Origin: Eurosta solidaginis
Taxonomy: Eukaryota > Arthropoda > Insecta > Diptera > Tephritidae
Assembly (NCBI RefSeq): GCF_040869045.1
Contig: NC_090322.1
Location: 179,070,672 to 179,134,671 of the forward strand
Direction: 5' to 3'
DNA length: 64,000 nucleotides
Numbering within the stretch: the stretch's first letter is position 1; each line of letters begins with the position of its first letter. The notes beneath the pieces are model-generated. The model ran no database searches, was not told the origin of the DNA, and saw only the letters and a program-made list of their open reading frames with translations. Shown in pieces: positions 54,566-64,000 of the stretch. The translations under genes were made by a program, and so were the position numbers.

Positions 54566-56034
54566 ACAATATATATACTTTTTTATTATTGACACGAAAT
54601 TAATTATTTTAAATTAAAACCTTTGCGCTGCCGATGCGCCGAGTGAATATCAATCGCAGTACAATGTTGCTTTTTATACAGCAAATCCGCATATGTTTAA
54701 TATATTTGAGTGTAATAAATCAAAAGATAAAAAAAATGCTAACCAGCAGAGCAAAGGCAGATGTCAGTGGCGTAGGAAGTGTAGCATTGTCAGGTGGAAA
54801 ATGGAATTTTCATGTTAGCAATATTACAAATGCTGTAAGTTTTTTTTTGTAATCTTTGTAATTTTTTTCTTCTACCAATAACAATACAAATCAATCTTTA
54901 TAGAGAGATGAATTTTTTGTCAATACCAATAAAAGTTCAGCCGAGTTAAATTGTGTGCTCGTTTGTGAGCTTAACAAAAATTTACCGTCAAAGAATTGAT
55001 TTGAGAAATGAAGACAAGGATGAGGATGCAAAAAAAAAAACAATACTTCATGTATACAAAACTATTATAAAAAATTGCAATAGAAAGCGGAAGAAGAGTA
55101 ACAGATAAAAGCAATTCATCCCTAATAACGCGGTGCTTTACAATAACGAGCGACGCCATCAGCGTCCATCATCCATCATAATGAACTCAAGGGCCGGTGT
55201 GGGGTTTATTTTGGTGATATAAAAATTGATTGGCAAAACAAATGCGCTGAGAAAGACGTGATTCAATGGGTAAGGAAACAGTGAACCACAAACGTTAAAT
55301 ATTTATATGGGATGCTAGCTATATTAATTGATATATACATTTAGTTATACGCATGTGTATTAGTAGGGCTGATCCGTTTCACAAAAGAACGGCGTGAGAT
55401 CACTGATGGACCGCTTAGTGCAGTCCTAAGATAAAATCCCCAATTAAAAAAAAAAAAAAAATTAGGTATACTAATAAAGAACTGCCACAAATGGATATTT
55501 CCTGTCAACCGCGTTTAACTAACTTGGCAGTGGGAGGAGGGAAGCTTAATAATCCTGCAGAAAAAATGGAAGTGTCACGCAATGTGTCAGTTTAATGACC
55601 CCCACCGAACTGGTGCTAAACGTTTGCAGGGCGGGGCTGTTACTAGTCAAAATTATATCAAGATCGCCTAAGTTTAAGCATATTTATTATTTCAGGACCG
55701 CCTACGTCCAATATACCAATTAAGAACGCGTTCAGCAGGTCTGAAGAGCGTGAAAAGTACCACTCCGTAGGATATCAAAATATGGAAATATTGACAGAAC
55801 ATGAACTAGTGTCGTCTCTTAATGCATGAGTACTGCTCCGTTTTGGCTTTTCACGGACTTACCATATCACAAAGGGATTTGATAGAATAATACTTGGTTT
55901 GCTCGGATAACGCATTCGCAGAGAATATGAACCGGCGTTACAACGAGCAATTCACAAAATCGATAGAATTGTGTTTTTGGTAGATTAAATTTACGAAAGA
56001 ACAGAAAAAGCACGCATAAAGTTCAATGTAGTTA
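54566..56034. other. Unassigned sequence
   Basis: About 1.5 kb without a convincing coding frame. The last several hundred bases probably belong to the decayed R1-like LINE that follows, but no motif could be placed before 56035. Confidence 0.35.
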
Positions 56035-57290
56035 TGATACGCTTAAAGGAGTGGCCATGCTCGCACGGCTTAGCAGCAGCAAAAACAGAGTTCATACATC
56101 AAACAAAAAAGCATACATCAATCAAAGCTTACTGAAACCTTCTGCAGAAATATAACATCAAAGACGGTAGTCAAATCTTTAGGAGTAAAGTTAGACTTCC
56201 AATTAAAATATTTGGCGCAAATTAAACATGCGACTGAAAATGAATTGAAACAGGTATCATTGCTAAGCTGACTGATGGAAAACATGCGAGGACCAACAGA
56301 GAGCAAAAAGGCACTGCTGATGCACAACTGTAAGCAAAAACACTGCCTGATCTCTCCAGGTTTTTCGCCTCGCGAAACTTGACATTGTCACCAGAAACCT
56401 AAGCTTACTAATAGACATCTGATTGATGAGGCCACGCCTCCTAGAGGCTTAAGGGGTCATCTCCGTAAGCATTATGAGGAAATACGCTGCCTGAGACCAC
56501 AGCCGTATGAAGCAAAAAAGTACAAGCAGGTCCTCAGTGATATCCACAAACATGCGTCGGACTTCTATGTCAGAAATATCCCAGCGAATCCAGTTCTTAA
56601 AGAAGAATACCCAGAACTCGCAGAAGAGGAACGCACTCTCCCTAGGAAAACGTGCACCACTCTAGCTCAACTTCAATCTGGGAATTTTAACAGGTTAAAC
56701 TCTTACCTATCCAGAATTAACCCCGATATACAAAATGTATGTCCTGCTTGCAACGTGTCCTCACACAACAACAATCATCTCTTCAATTGTAATGTGGAAC
56801 CAGCGTCTCTAACATCCCTCCCACTATGGTCCACCATGTTGAAACTGCAAGTTTCCTTGGACTCCCGTTAGATGATATTGATAAGACTTTGTGATCGCTC
56901 GCACCTATTGGATGGGGCGAAGCACTGCTACAACAACAACACTCCGTAAGAATAATTTTTTTCAGCTTATATCTGCCTTACAGCAAGCAGCAGCTCTGAG
57001 AGTAGCCTCCGCTTGGCGCACTGTATTACGAACAGTCCTACAAGTTATCAGCATAACAGTTTCCACCGACCTATAAGGGCTGGAAATACGAAGATTATAG
57101 AAAACAAAAAAGCAGACGGTTCAACAATTGCTCCAGGAAAGAGACGGCCAAATCATATTGCATTCTAGGGCAAAAATGCTGAGTGGCCCAGAAGAGTGAC
57201 AACAAATCAGTAACTTCCTAGAAGCCAAACTTAGAACAAGCGGTACCAGAACATAGGAATAACAGAAAGCAAAGGAGGATTATGGAATGC
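56035..57290 (+). pseudogene. R1-like LINE fossil, interrupted by LINE-B
   Basis: The first part (56035-56340) shows RLKEWPCSHGLAAAKTEF, then in another frame TVVKSLGVKLDFQLKYLAQI, KHATENELKQVSLLS, LMENMRGPTESKKALLM. The second part (56945-57290) resumes with QQAAALRVASAWRTV. In R1-type non-LTR elements the sequence KYLGV-LD...LSRLMAN-GGP...LLM, then a short gap, then RGALRVASAYRTVS is continuous, so the two parts belong to one element. Stops and frame changes are frequent. Active R1 elements target 28S rDNA; nothing here is rDNA, so this is an R1-like clade member or a dispersed copy. Confidence 0.7.
56345..56941 (+). pseudogene. LINE-B (Jockey-like) 3' fragment inserted in an R1-like LINE
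   Basis: Contains HLRKHYEEIRCLRPQPYEAK, YVRNIPANPVLKEEYPELA, LPRKTCTTLAQLQSGNFN, SYLSRINPDIQNVCPACN and HLFNC. The C-x2-C-x8-H-x4-C spacing is a zinc-knuckle-like terminal motif found in several LINE C-termini. A frameshift breaks the last ~15 codons. The 3' end is GCACCTATTGGATGGGGCG then CACTGCTACAACAACAAC, the same as LINE-B at 31700-31735. The word ACACT borders both sides and may be part of a short target duplication. Confidence 0.8.
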
Positions 57291-57299
57291 CACGCCGAA

Positions 57300-58992
57300 G
57301 TTATGTGAAAGCGTTTTCGTGGTTGAAGATGGTTCCAAACGAGGTGGTCTTTAGTCCACCGACACCAGGTTGCTGCCGTCGCACAACACCCAGTGAGAGT
57401 TCGTAGGTCTCTCTGCTTAGATTAATATGTTCGGCTAATATTCTCGTTGCTGAGAGTATAAAAAATGTAGGCTAGTTTTGCCCTGGGCATTCAATCCAGT
57501 GTTGTCTAAACTGCTTCGCAATCAAAAACGGTTTTTCTACAGTGTGCTTTGTGAGTCCATATAAGGGCTCTGTACCATGGAATGCTAATATATCACCCTG
57601 CGTGGTAGTCTGCATATTCATTACCGTCATATTTCTGATTCATGAGAACCCATCCTTACAAAACCTTGTTTTTGGCTCCTAGAAAATTAAGGATTCATAT
57701 GCATTCATCCACTAGCTTAGAAGTAATTGTGTATGGCTGTCTGACACAATGAGAATAATTTTCGGGGAAAGACCCCATTGTAGACATTCTCTAACGCAAA
57801 CTTCTATAACATGAATTTCTGTCTGAAAAATAGTGGGATAGCATCCCATTGGTATTGATTTCATAAAATTCGGCCCATAGATACCAGCTACCATTTTGGT
57901 TCATCAAATTTGATCCGTCCATGAACTTCACCTCTGAGTCAGGAATAGTACATGGCTTTCTCTTTTCTTAAAGAGTTTTCTCCATAATGAGTACCTCAAA
58001 ATAATGTGAGGTTCTGAGCGTGGGGGTCATTGCATCACGTGGTTGCAGAGTGGGATTTTCTATAAATTTTCTTATTACTTTCATACGCTCTGTCATGTTT
58101 TGCAGTTTGAAGTCTTGGTGCAGCAAATGTTGTATTTCTCTACTAGAATAAGATAGGGAGGTATATTCACTAAGACCCTAAGTGAGTCAGCAGGGGACGT
58201 TGTCATCGTACCCTCCATGTCAATACAAACTAGTAGAGGGAGTTTGGTTTATTTTGCAATAGCTGTAACTTGTGTTGTTTTTTCGTCCACCAAACTGGGG
58301 AAGAGCGATTATTGGTTTCACGACAGTAGTAAATATCCAGTAAACTATTTTGGGGATAAACTCCACATTTTTCCCTGGAGTCGTGAGCAGACGAAGAAAG
58401 CTCTTGCTGCTCTGTTTAAAGAAACATCCAGTAGAGCATTTCACGGGTTTTGTCCAGTGTATTATTGTTAGGCAATATTGCTAACATTGAAACCCTTATT
58501 GAAAACTTGATTTTGGTGCCGCACAGCAATGTTTCTGACATGGATAATTTTCTTCTTCTGGCAAAAAGCAAAAAGAGCGGTTTTGTAAGGATTGATGAAT
58601 TGTGCTTTGGTATCACACCAACTTACTTTGTTGCGCAAAGGTTTTATCCAGCGATTGGATATTGTTTCCTCGTGCAGTCTTGTGATGCAGATTACTAAGT
58701 CATTTACATACACTTGTGTGCCAACTACATTAGGTTTCCCTAACTGAAGGAAGTTATATATGAATGGGGTCCATAGGAGAGGACAGACTACACTCTCTTC
58801 AGGGTATCCCTTAGTGGCAAAATCGAGTCGGTTTCCCTCCAAGCTCAAGACAGATTTTTTTCATCAACCACGGTTTTTACAAAGCAAATGATCATTGGGC
58901 TTATATCCCTGCCAATCACAGCTTGTTCGATAATTTGATGTTTCATGTTATCAAAAGCCACTGGGATGTCAATAAAAGTGGAGAGGCCTTTA
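57300..58992 (-). pseudogene. LINE-C with RT and RNase H remnants
   Basis: Minus-strand reading from 58992: STFIDIPVAFDNMKHQII (fingers/palm, FLDIEGAFDN type), VCPLLWTPFIYNFLQ, QVYVNDLVI (the YADD motif mutated to YVND), INPYKTALFAF, then past several stops KFMDGSNL (first RNase H Asp), PTIFQTEIHVIEVCVRECLQ (catalytic Glu), KIILIVSDS (third Asp), and DGNEYADYHA (the GNE-AD block with the final catalytic Asp). This is the RT-RNase H order of I/Jockey-type LINEs with an RNase H. Loss of YADD and many stops show it is dead. Its upstream continuation is cut by element A3 at 58993. Confidence 0.75.
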
Positions 58993-61210
58993 TTATACTC
59001 AGTTGAGCAGAGCTCACAGAGTATATTAACTTTGATTGCATAACGGTTGGTTGTACAGGTATAAAGGAATCGAGATAGATATAGACTTCCATATATCAAA
59101 ATCATCAGTATCGAAAAAAAAATTCGATTGAGCCATGACCGTCCGTCCGTCCGTCCGTCTGTCCGTTAACACGATAACTTGAGTAAATTTTGAGGTGTCT
59201 TGATGAAATTTGGTACGTAGGTTCCTGGGCACTCATCTCAGAATGCTATTTAAAATGAACGATATCGGACAATAACCACGCCCACTTTTTCGATATCGAA
59301 AATTTCGAAAAATCGTAAAAGTGCGATAATTCATTACCAAATACGCATTAAGCGATGAAACTTGGTGGGTGAGTTGAGCTTATAACGCAGAATAGAAAAC
59401 TAGTAAAATTTTGGACAAAGGGCGTGGCTCCGCCCACTTTTAAATGAAGGTAATTTAGAAGTTTTGCAAGCTGTAATTTGGCAGTCGTTGAAGATATCAT
59501 GATGAAATTTAGCAGGAACGTCACTCTTATTACTTTATGTCTGCTTAATAAAAATTATCAAAATCGGAAAACGACCACGCCCACTTTTTAAAAAAAAATT
59601 TTTTTAAATTCAAATTTTAAAAGAAAAGTTAATATCTTTACAGCATATAAGTAAATTATGCCAACATTCAACTCCAGTAATGATATGGTGCAACAAAATA
59701 TAAAAATAAAATAAAATTTCAAAATGGGCGTGTCTCCGAACTTTTTCATTTAATTTGTCTAGGATGCTTTTAATGCCATAAGTCGAACAAAAATTAACCA
59801 ATCCTTGTGAAATTTGGTAGAGGCTTAGCTTCTAGGACGATAACTGTTTTCTGTGAAAAAGGGCGAAATCGGTTGAAGCCACGCCCAGGTTTTATACATA
59901 GTCGACCGCTTGTCCTTCCGCTCGGCCGTTAACACGATAACTTGAGCAAAAATCGATATATCTTTACTAAACTCAGTTCAGGTACTTATCTGAACTCACT
60001 TTGTATTGGTGTAAAAATGGTCCGAAATCCGACTATGACCACGCCCACTTTTTCGATATCGAAAATTACGAAAAATTAAAAAAATGCCATAATTATATAC
60101 CAAATACGAAAAAAGGGATGAAACATGGTAATTGTATTGGTCTATTGACGCAAAATATAACTTTAGAAAAAAACTTGGTAAAATGGGTGTGACACCTACC
60201 ATATTAAGTAGAAGAAAATGAAACAGTTTTGCAGGGCGAAATCAAAAGCCCTTGGAATCTTGGAAGGAATACTGTACGTGGTATTACATATATAAATAAA
60301 TTAGCGGTACCCGACAGATGATTTTCTGGATCACCCTGGTCCACATTTCGGTAGATATCTCGAAAACGCCTTCACATATACAACTAAGGGCCACTTTCTT
60401 TTAAAACCCTCATTAATACCTTTTATTTGATACCCATATCGTACAAACACATTCTACACATTCCACGTTTATGGCGATATCTCGAAAAGGCGTCCACATA
60501 TAGAAATAAGGCCCACTCCTTTTTAAAATACTCATTAACACCTTTCATTTGATACCCATATCGTACAAACAAATTCTAGAGTCACCCCTGGTCCACCTTT
60601 ATAGCGATATCTCGAAAAGGCGTCCACCTATAGAACTAAGGCCCACACCCTTTTAAAATACTCATTAACAGCTTTCATTTGATACCCATATCGTACACAA
60701 AAACTCTAGAGTCACCCCTGGCCTACCTTTATGGCGATATTTCGAAAAGGCATCCACCTATAGAACTAAGGCCCACTCCCTTTTAAAATACTCATTAACA
60801 CCTTTCATTTGATACCCATATCGTACAAACAAATTCTGGAGTCACCCCTGGTCCACCTTTATGGCAATATCTCGAAAAGGCGTCCACCCATAGAACAAAG
60901 ACCCACTCCCTTTTAAAACACTTATTACACTTTTCGTTTGACACCCATATTGTACAAACGCATTCTAGAGTCAACCCAGGTCCACTTTTATAACGATATT
61001 CCGAAAAGGCGTCCAGCTATAGAACTAAGGCCCACTCCCTTCTAAAATACTCTTTAATACCTTCCATTTGATACACATGTCATAAAAACAAATTCCAGGG
61101 TTACCCTAGGTTCCTTTTACAACATGGTGATTTCCCTTACTTTGTCTCCACAGCTCTCAACTGAGTATGTAATGTTCGGTTATACCCGAACTTAGCCTTC
61201 CTTACTTGTT
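58993..61210 (+). mobile_element. Family-A Helentron/DINE-1-like element A3, full length
   Basis: 5' end TATACTCAGTTGAGCAGAGC, then GCCATGACCGTCCGTCCGTC, the A core (CACGCCCACTTTTTCGATAT twice; GGGCGTGGCTCCGCCCAC), about seven ~130-bp monomers from 60320, then CTCAACTGAGTATG, hairpin TTCGGTTATACCCGAA, and CTTAGCCTTCCTTACTTGTT. Subterminal inverted repeats ACTCAGTTGAG/CTCAACTGAGT are perfect. It interrupts LINE-C. Non-coding. Confidence 0.85.
60320..61140 (+). repeat. Tandem ~120-130-bp monomers inside A3, about 7 copies
   Basis: Repeated words: CACCCCTGGTCCACCTTTAT, GGCGATATCTCGAAAAGG, CGTCCACCTATAGAACTAAG, CTTTTAAAATACTCATTAAC, CTTTCATTTGATACCCATAT. The same units occur in reverse in A1 (about 12) and forward in A2 (3). 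Confidence 0.9.
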
Positions 61211-61532
61211 TTTAGACTCAATTTAGTATTTTATAATTTTTTTTTCGCGAGGCTATGAATAGTCGTATCCGTGGATTTTTCTGACAAATCAGCAAATTGA
61301 TTTCTAAACAGAAGAAGTTTGTTTAGGTTGACCTCCCTTATGAGCTGATCAAAATTCGAAGAGTTAAATTAAAAGAGTTAACTTAATTAAACGAACGTAC
61401 TTTGCTTGTTATCTCAATGCACAGCAAAGAAAAAATCAAATTAAAAATTAAATAAAAAAAAAGAGCTATGAGGAATGAAATATATATGTATGTATATTTA
61501 GGCATATACATATAAATATTTCGAAAGAAATA
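61211..61532. other. No recognised feature
   Basis: AT-rich spacer between A3 and the palindrome. Confidence 0.35.
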
Positions 61533-61700
61533 AGAAAAAAAAAATAAAATAAAAAAATTTTAAACACTTCCTTTATACAAATGGACAAAAATCAGCGTAA
61601 AATGTCTCCTTATATAAAGCAATATTCTTGCTAAACTTTGATTTTTTAATTTTGACATAGAAATTGCAACAATATTTATGAGAAATAAAAATATAAAAGT

Positions 61701-62206
61701 CCTCTCTCGGCGAACGAAAATCATACTCTACAAGTCACTTATCGTACCCGTCCTGCTATATGGGGCAGAAGCATGGACCATGACAACAGCAGATGAAGCG
61801 GCTCTGAGAGTGTTCGAGAGAAAAGTTCTTCGAAAGATTTATGGACCTCTACGCGTTGGCGATGGCGAGAACCGAAGAAGATTTAATGATGAGCTGTACG
61901 AGCTATACGCAGACATCAACATAGTCCAGCGAATTAAAACGCAGCGGCTGCGCTGGCAAGGCCATGTTATGCGAATGAAAGATGATGCTCCGGCCAAGAA
62001 AGTGTTCCTCTCGGAACCCGCCTATGGAAGCAGAGGTAGAGGGCGACCCCCACTCCGTTGGAAGGACCAGGTGGAAAACGATTTAAACTCCCTTGGTGTG
62101 ACCAATTGGCGCCGGTTGGCGGAGCGAAGGAGCGACTGGCGCGCCTTTTTGGACGGTCATAACCATTTAGACGGTTGAGCGCCAATTAAGTAAGTAAGTA
62201 AGTAAG
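61701..62206 (+). mobile_element. 5'-truncated LINE-A copy with 15-bp target duplication and uninterrupted ORF
   Basis: The frame reads on without a stop to 62178: RTKIILYKSLIVPVLLYGAE, ALRVFERKVLRKIYGPLR, RFNDELYELY, RLRWQGHVMRM, then DDAPAKKVFLSEP and GRPPLRWKDQVENDL. This is the thumb/C-terminal region that follows the reverse transcriptase palm in many insect LINEs; the catalytic motifs are absent because of 5' truncation. The first codons of the open frame lie in flanking DNA. It ends in a (TAAG)n-type tail. TAAAAATATAAAAGT is repeated exactly at 61686-61700 and 62207-62221. It is the youngest LINE here, with an intact frame. Confidence 0.9.
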
Positions 62207-62344
62207 TAAAAATATAAAAGTGGAGCGCACATTACTTGGATTGGAAAGTTGCTAGGAAAGCAGATATTATTAGTCAATTAATTGCGCTCCACCTTTATAT
62301 TTTTACTACTCATAAATATTTTTACAATTTCTATGTCAAAATTT

Positions 62345-63023
62345 AACAAGTAAGGACGGGACTGTCTTCGGCTGTGCCGAAGGCTTCATACTTTTCATGA
62401 ATGGGGCTGAACAATAATCTTATCCTGTTCATAATCTCCAAATAATCGGATGTATAAGATAAGAAATATATAGAGAACAGATGTATATATCTAAATGATT
62501 TTTAAGATAAATATAAAACAAAAAATGGCAAAAAACCCCCTTATCTGAATGATCGGTTGTATGGGATATATATTATATACAGCTCCGATCGAAATGATTT
62601 TTTCGTTAAATATTCTATGATATATAAGAATAAATATCACCAAGTTTAACTTTTTTACATTGGAAATTAAGGGAGAAATGGCCAAAAATCTTTCTATCTG
62701 AACCATCGGTTGCATGGGAGATATATGTTATAGTGGTCCGATCCTACCGGATCCAACGAATGTCTAATATAATACAAAATACATCCTTATGCCAAATTTC
62801 ATTGAGATATCTCCAAATTTGAGGGACTAGTTTGCGTTTAAACAGACAGACGGTCGGACAGACGGACGGACGGACAGACGGACATGGCTATATCAACTCA
62901 GTTCGCCGCCCTGATCAATTCGATATACTTAATGGTAAGTCCATCTTCTATATTTCTCAAGGTTACAAAGAGCGGACCAATGTTAATATAGATACCATTT
63001 CATGTTCATGAAAGGTATAAAAA
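62345..63023 (-). mobile_element. Family-B Helentron/DINE-1-like element B3
   Basis: Left: AACAAGTAAGGACGGGACTG, hairpin CTTCGGCTGTGCCGAAG, ATACTTTTCATGAATGG. Right: TTCATGTTCATGAAAGGTAT then AAAAA. Interior: two ~150-bp monomers, TTTAAACAGACAGACGG with further GGACGGAC units, and GACATGGCTATATCAACTCA. It is the shortest complete family-B copy. It sits in the right arm of the palindrome, inserted in a T/A-rich site, as is usual for Helentrons (between T and T). Confidence 0.85.
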
Positions 63024-63125
63024 TCAAAGTTTAGCAAGAATATTGCTTTATATAAGGAGACATTTTTCGCTGATTTTTGTCCATTTATATAAAGGAAGTG
63101 CTTAAAAATTTTTTATTCTATTTTT

Positions 63126-63545
63126 TTTTTCTCCTTTTCTTACATTTGCTCGGTGTCTTAATCTTTCTGTTAAATTTTACGCTTCTAGCTCAATGAAAAC
63201 TTACATAAAAATCAATCCCAAAATTTCCCCGTTCCGTTTGATTTTTCTAAATATTTCAGTCCGTGTGCCTCCTAGCGAAACTTTTTGTATTGTGTCATCG
63301 GCTGTCATCGACCTCTGAATTAATCACTAAATTTTTAGCCTCTGGCTCATCCAGAAGTTACTTAAAACCCGGTTTGAAATTTCCAAATTATTATCTAATT
63401 TTTTCCATCCATGCGCCACCTAACGGAATTATTTTCTCCTTTTGTTCCTTTGTCACGGTGTCTTAACCTGTCTCTGAGGTTTCATGTTTGTGGCTCAATG
63501 AGAGGTTACTTAAAAATCGATTGCAGGATTTGTATGAAAAGCGGA
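63126..63545 (-). repeat. Inverted copy of the CTCF-like tandem array
   Basis: On the minus strand TCGCTAGGAGGCAC (63265-63278) and CCGTTAGGTGGCGC (63413-63426) are 148 bases apart and embedded in the same unit words (GAGGTTACTTAAAAATCGAT reversed, TAGCCTCTGGCTCATCC). At least two units and parts of others are present. It follows directly on the palindrome's right arm. Confidence 0.75.
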
Positions 63546-64000
63546 CAAACATTCAACCGACCTAATATAAAGAAATTAAAAAAATGATAGCGTTGCATCG
63601 GTAGTGACAGTAGTGCAATAAATATAAACAAAGCAACAAGAAAAGAAAAAAAAAAAAAAAAAATTTAATTAAAATAAAAGCAATTGAAAACGATGTAAAT
63701 GAACGCGGCAAAGTAATACTCATTCGTGAACTCATTGTAAAAGAAAACATCAATAAACAAGAACAACAACAACAGCAAAAGTAAAAACAAGACCAAGCGA
63801 CAAAAATCAGTAGTCGCCATAACAGCTGCAGCTGTATGTAGTAGCAACAAAAATCAGTAGCAAATAGTAGCAGTCAGCAATCACCATGGCAGCAACAGAA
63901 CAAATTGTGAAAAAAGCTAAAAAGAAATATTTATAAAAGCAACACTCTAGCGTCTCTGGCAATAGCGTTTCCACTCGTATACTCTTTAATGCCTGAGTCC
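63546..64000. other. Unassigned A-rich sequence
   Basis: Poly-A near 63650 and CAACAACAACAACAGC-type simple sequence near 63760 and 63840. This could be the edge of a transcript's untranslated region or another retroposed tail; nothing in the window decides. Confidence 0.35.

Larger units (their letters stand above)
61533..63125. mobile_element. Palindromic foldback element split by two later insertions
   Basis: Left arm 61533-61700 contains CACTTCCTTTATACAAATGG, AATGTCTCCTTATATAAAGC, AATATTCTTGCTAAACTTTG and TGACATAGAAATTG. The same words appear reversed at 63024-63125 and 62285-62345. After removing the LINE-A insert (61701-62206) and B3 (62345-63023), arms of about 175 bp flank a ~46-bp loop (62233-62278) bounded by GGAGCGCA/TGCGCTCC. 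The ancestral element is thus about 390 bp, non-coding. Confidence 0.8.

Overview
This window looks like repeat-rich, AT-rich intergenic DNA from a higher dipteran. A tephritid fruit fly (Bactrocera/Zeugodacus/Ceratitis/Rhagoletis type) is the best guess. The reasons are INE-1/DINE-1-like Helentron elements carrying a TCCG-rich stretch and a GCCATGTCCG-type motif, a tRNA-derived SINE family in many copies, gypsy-type solo LTRs, Jockey/R1/I-like LINE fossils with CAA-rich 3' ends, and ACATACATATGTATGT-type simple sequence. I find no intact host protein-coding gene, no rRNA and no functional tRNA. Nearly every open frame is a chance frame or a fragment of a decayed mobile element. Family names rest on remembered motifs and architecture, not on database searches.

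Layout. 0-9 kb: an edge-truncated Helentron-like piece; a 3.3 kb element bounded by long inverted repeats with two decayed coding remnants; a family-B Helentron; a solo LTR with 4-bp target duplication. 9-13.6 kb: a 3.7 kb family-B Helentron with an expanded 152-bp tandem array and a ~774-bp higher-order repeat, nested inside a family-A Helentron. 13.6-21.2 kb: LINE tails, a full-length family-A Helentron with about a dozen ~130-bp monomers, and an older relative. 22-32 kb: foldback elements, SINEs, RNase H and reverse transcriptase fossils, and a SINE with a perfect 10-bp target duplication inside a LINE. 33.5-34.8 kb: a very AT-rich degenerate tandem array. 37-43.4 kb: a family-A Helentron, a decayed LINE, a second solo LTR with 4-bp duplication and a possible third LTR. 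44-49.4 kb: a tandem array whose units each carry a CTCF-like 14-mer, a SINE inserted in a SINE, and a 584-bp palindrome. 50-57.3 kb: low-complexity tracts, a Tc1/mariner pseudogene, and a LINE inserted in an R1-like LINE. 57.3-64 kb: a LINE with RT and RNase H remnants, a third long family-A Helentron, a palindrome broken by two later insertions, and an inverted copy of the CTCF-like array.

The pieces do not form a pathway. They record layered transposition: several insertion orders can be read directly from interrupted elements and target duplications. The points most worth follow-up are the CTCF-like tandem array in opposite orientations at two loci 19 kb apart, the shared architecture of the two Helentron-like families with hairpin-bearing tandem monomers, and the nested palindromes. 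I did not find a previously undescribed gene system.
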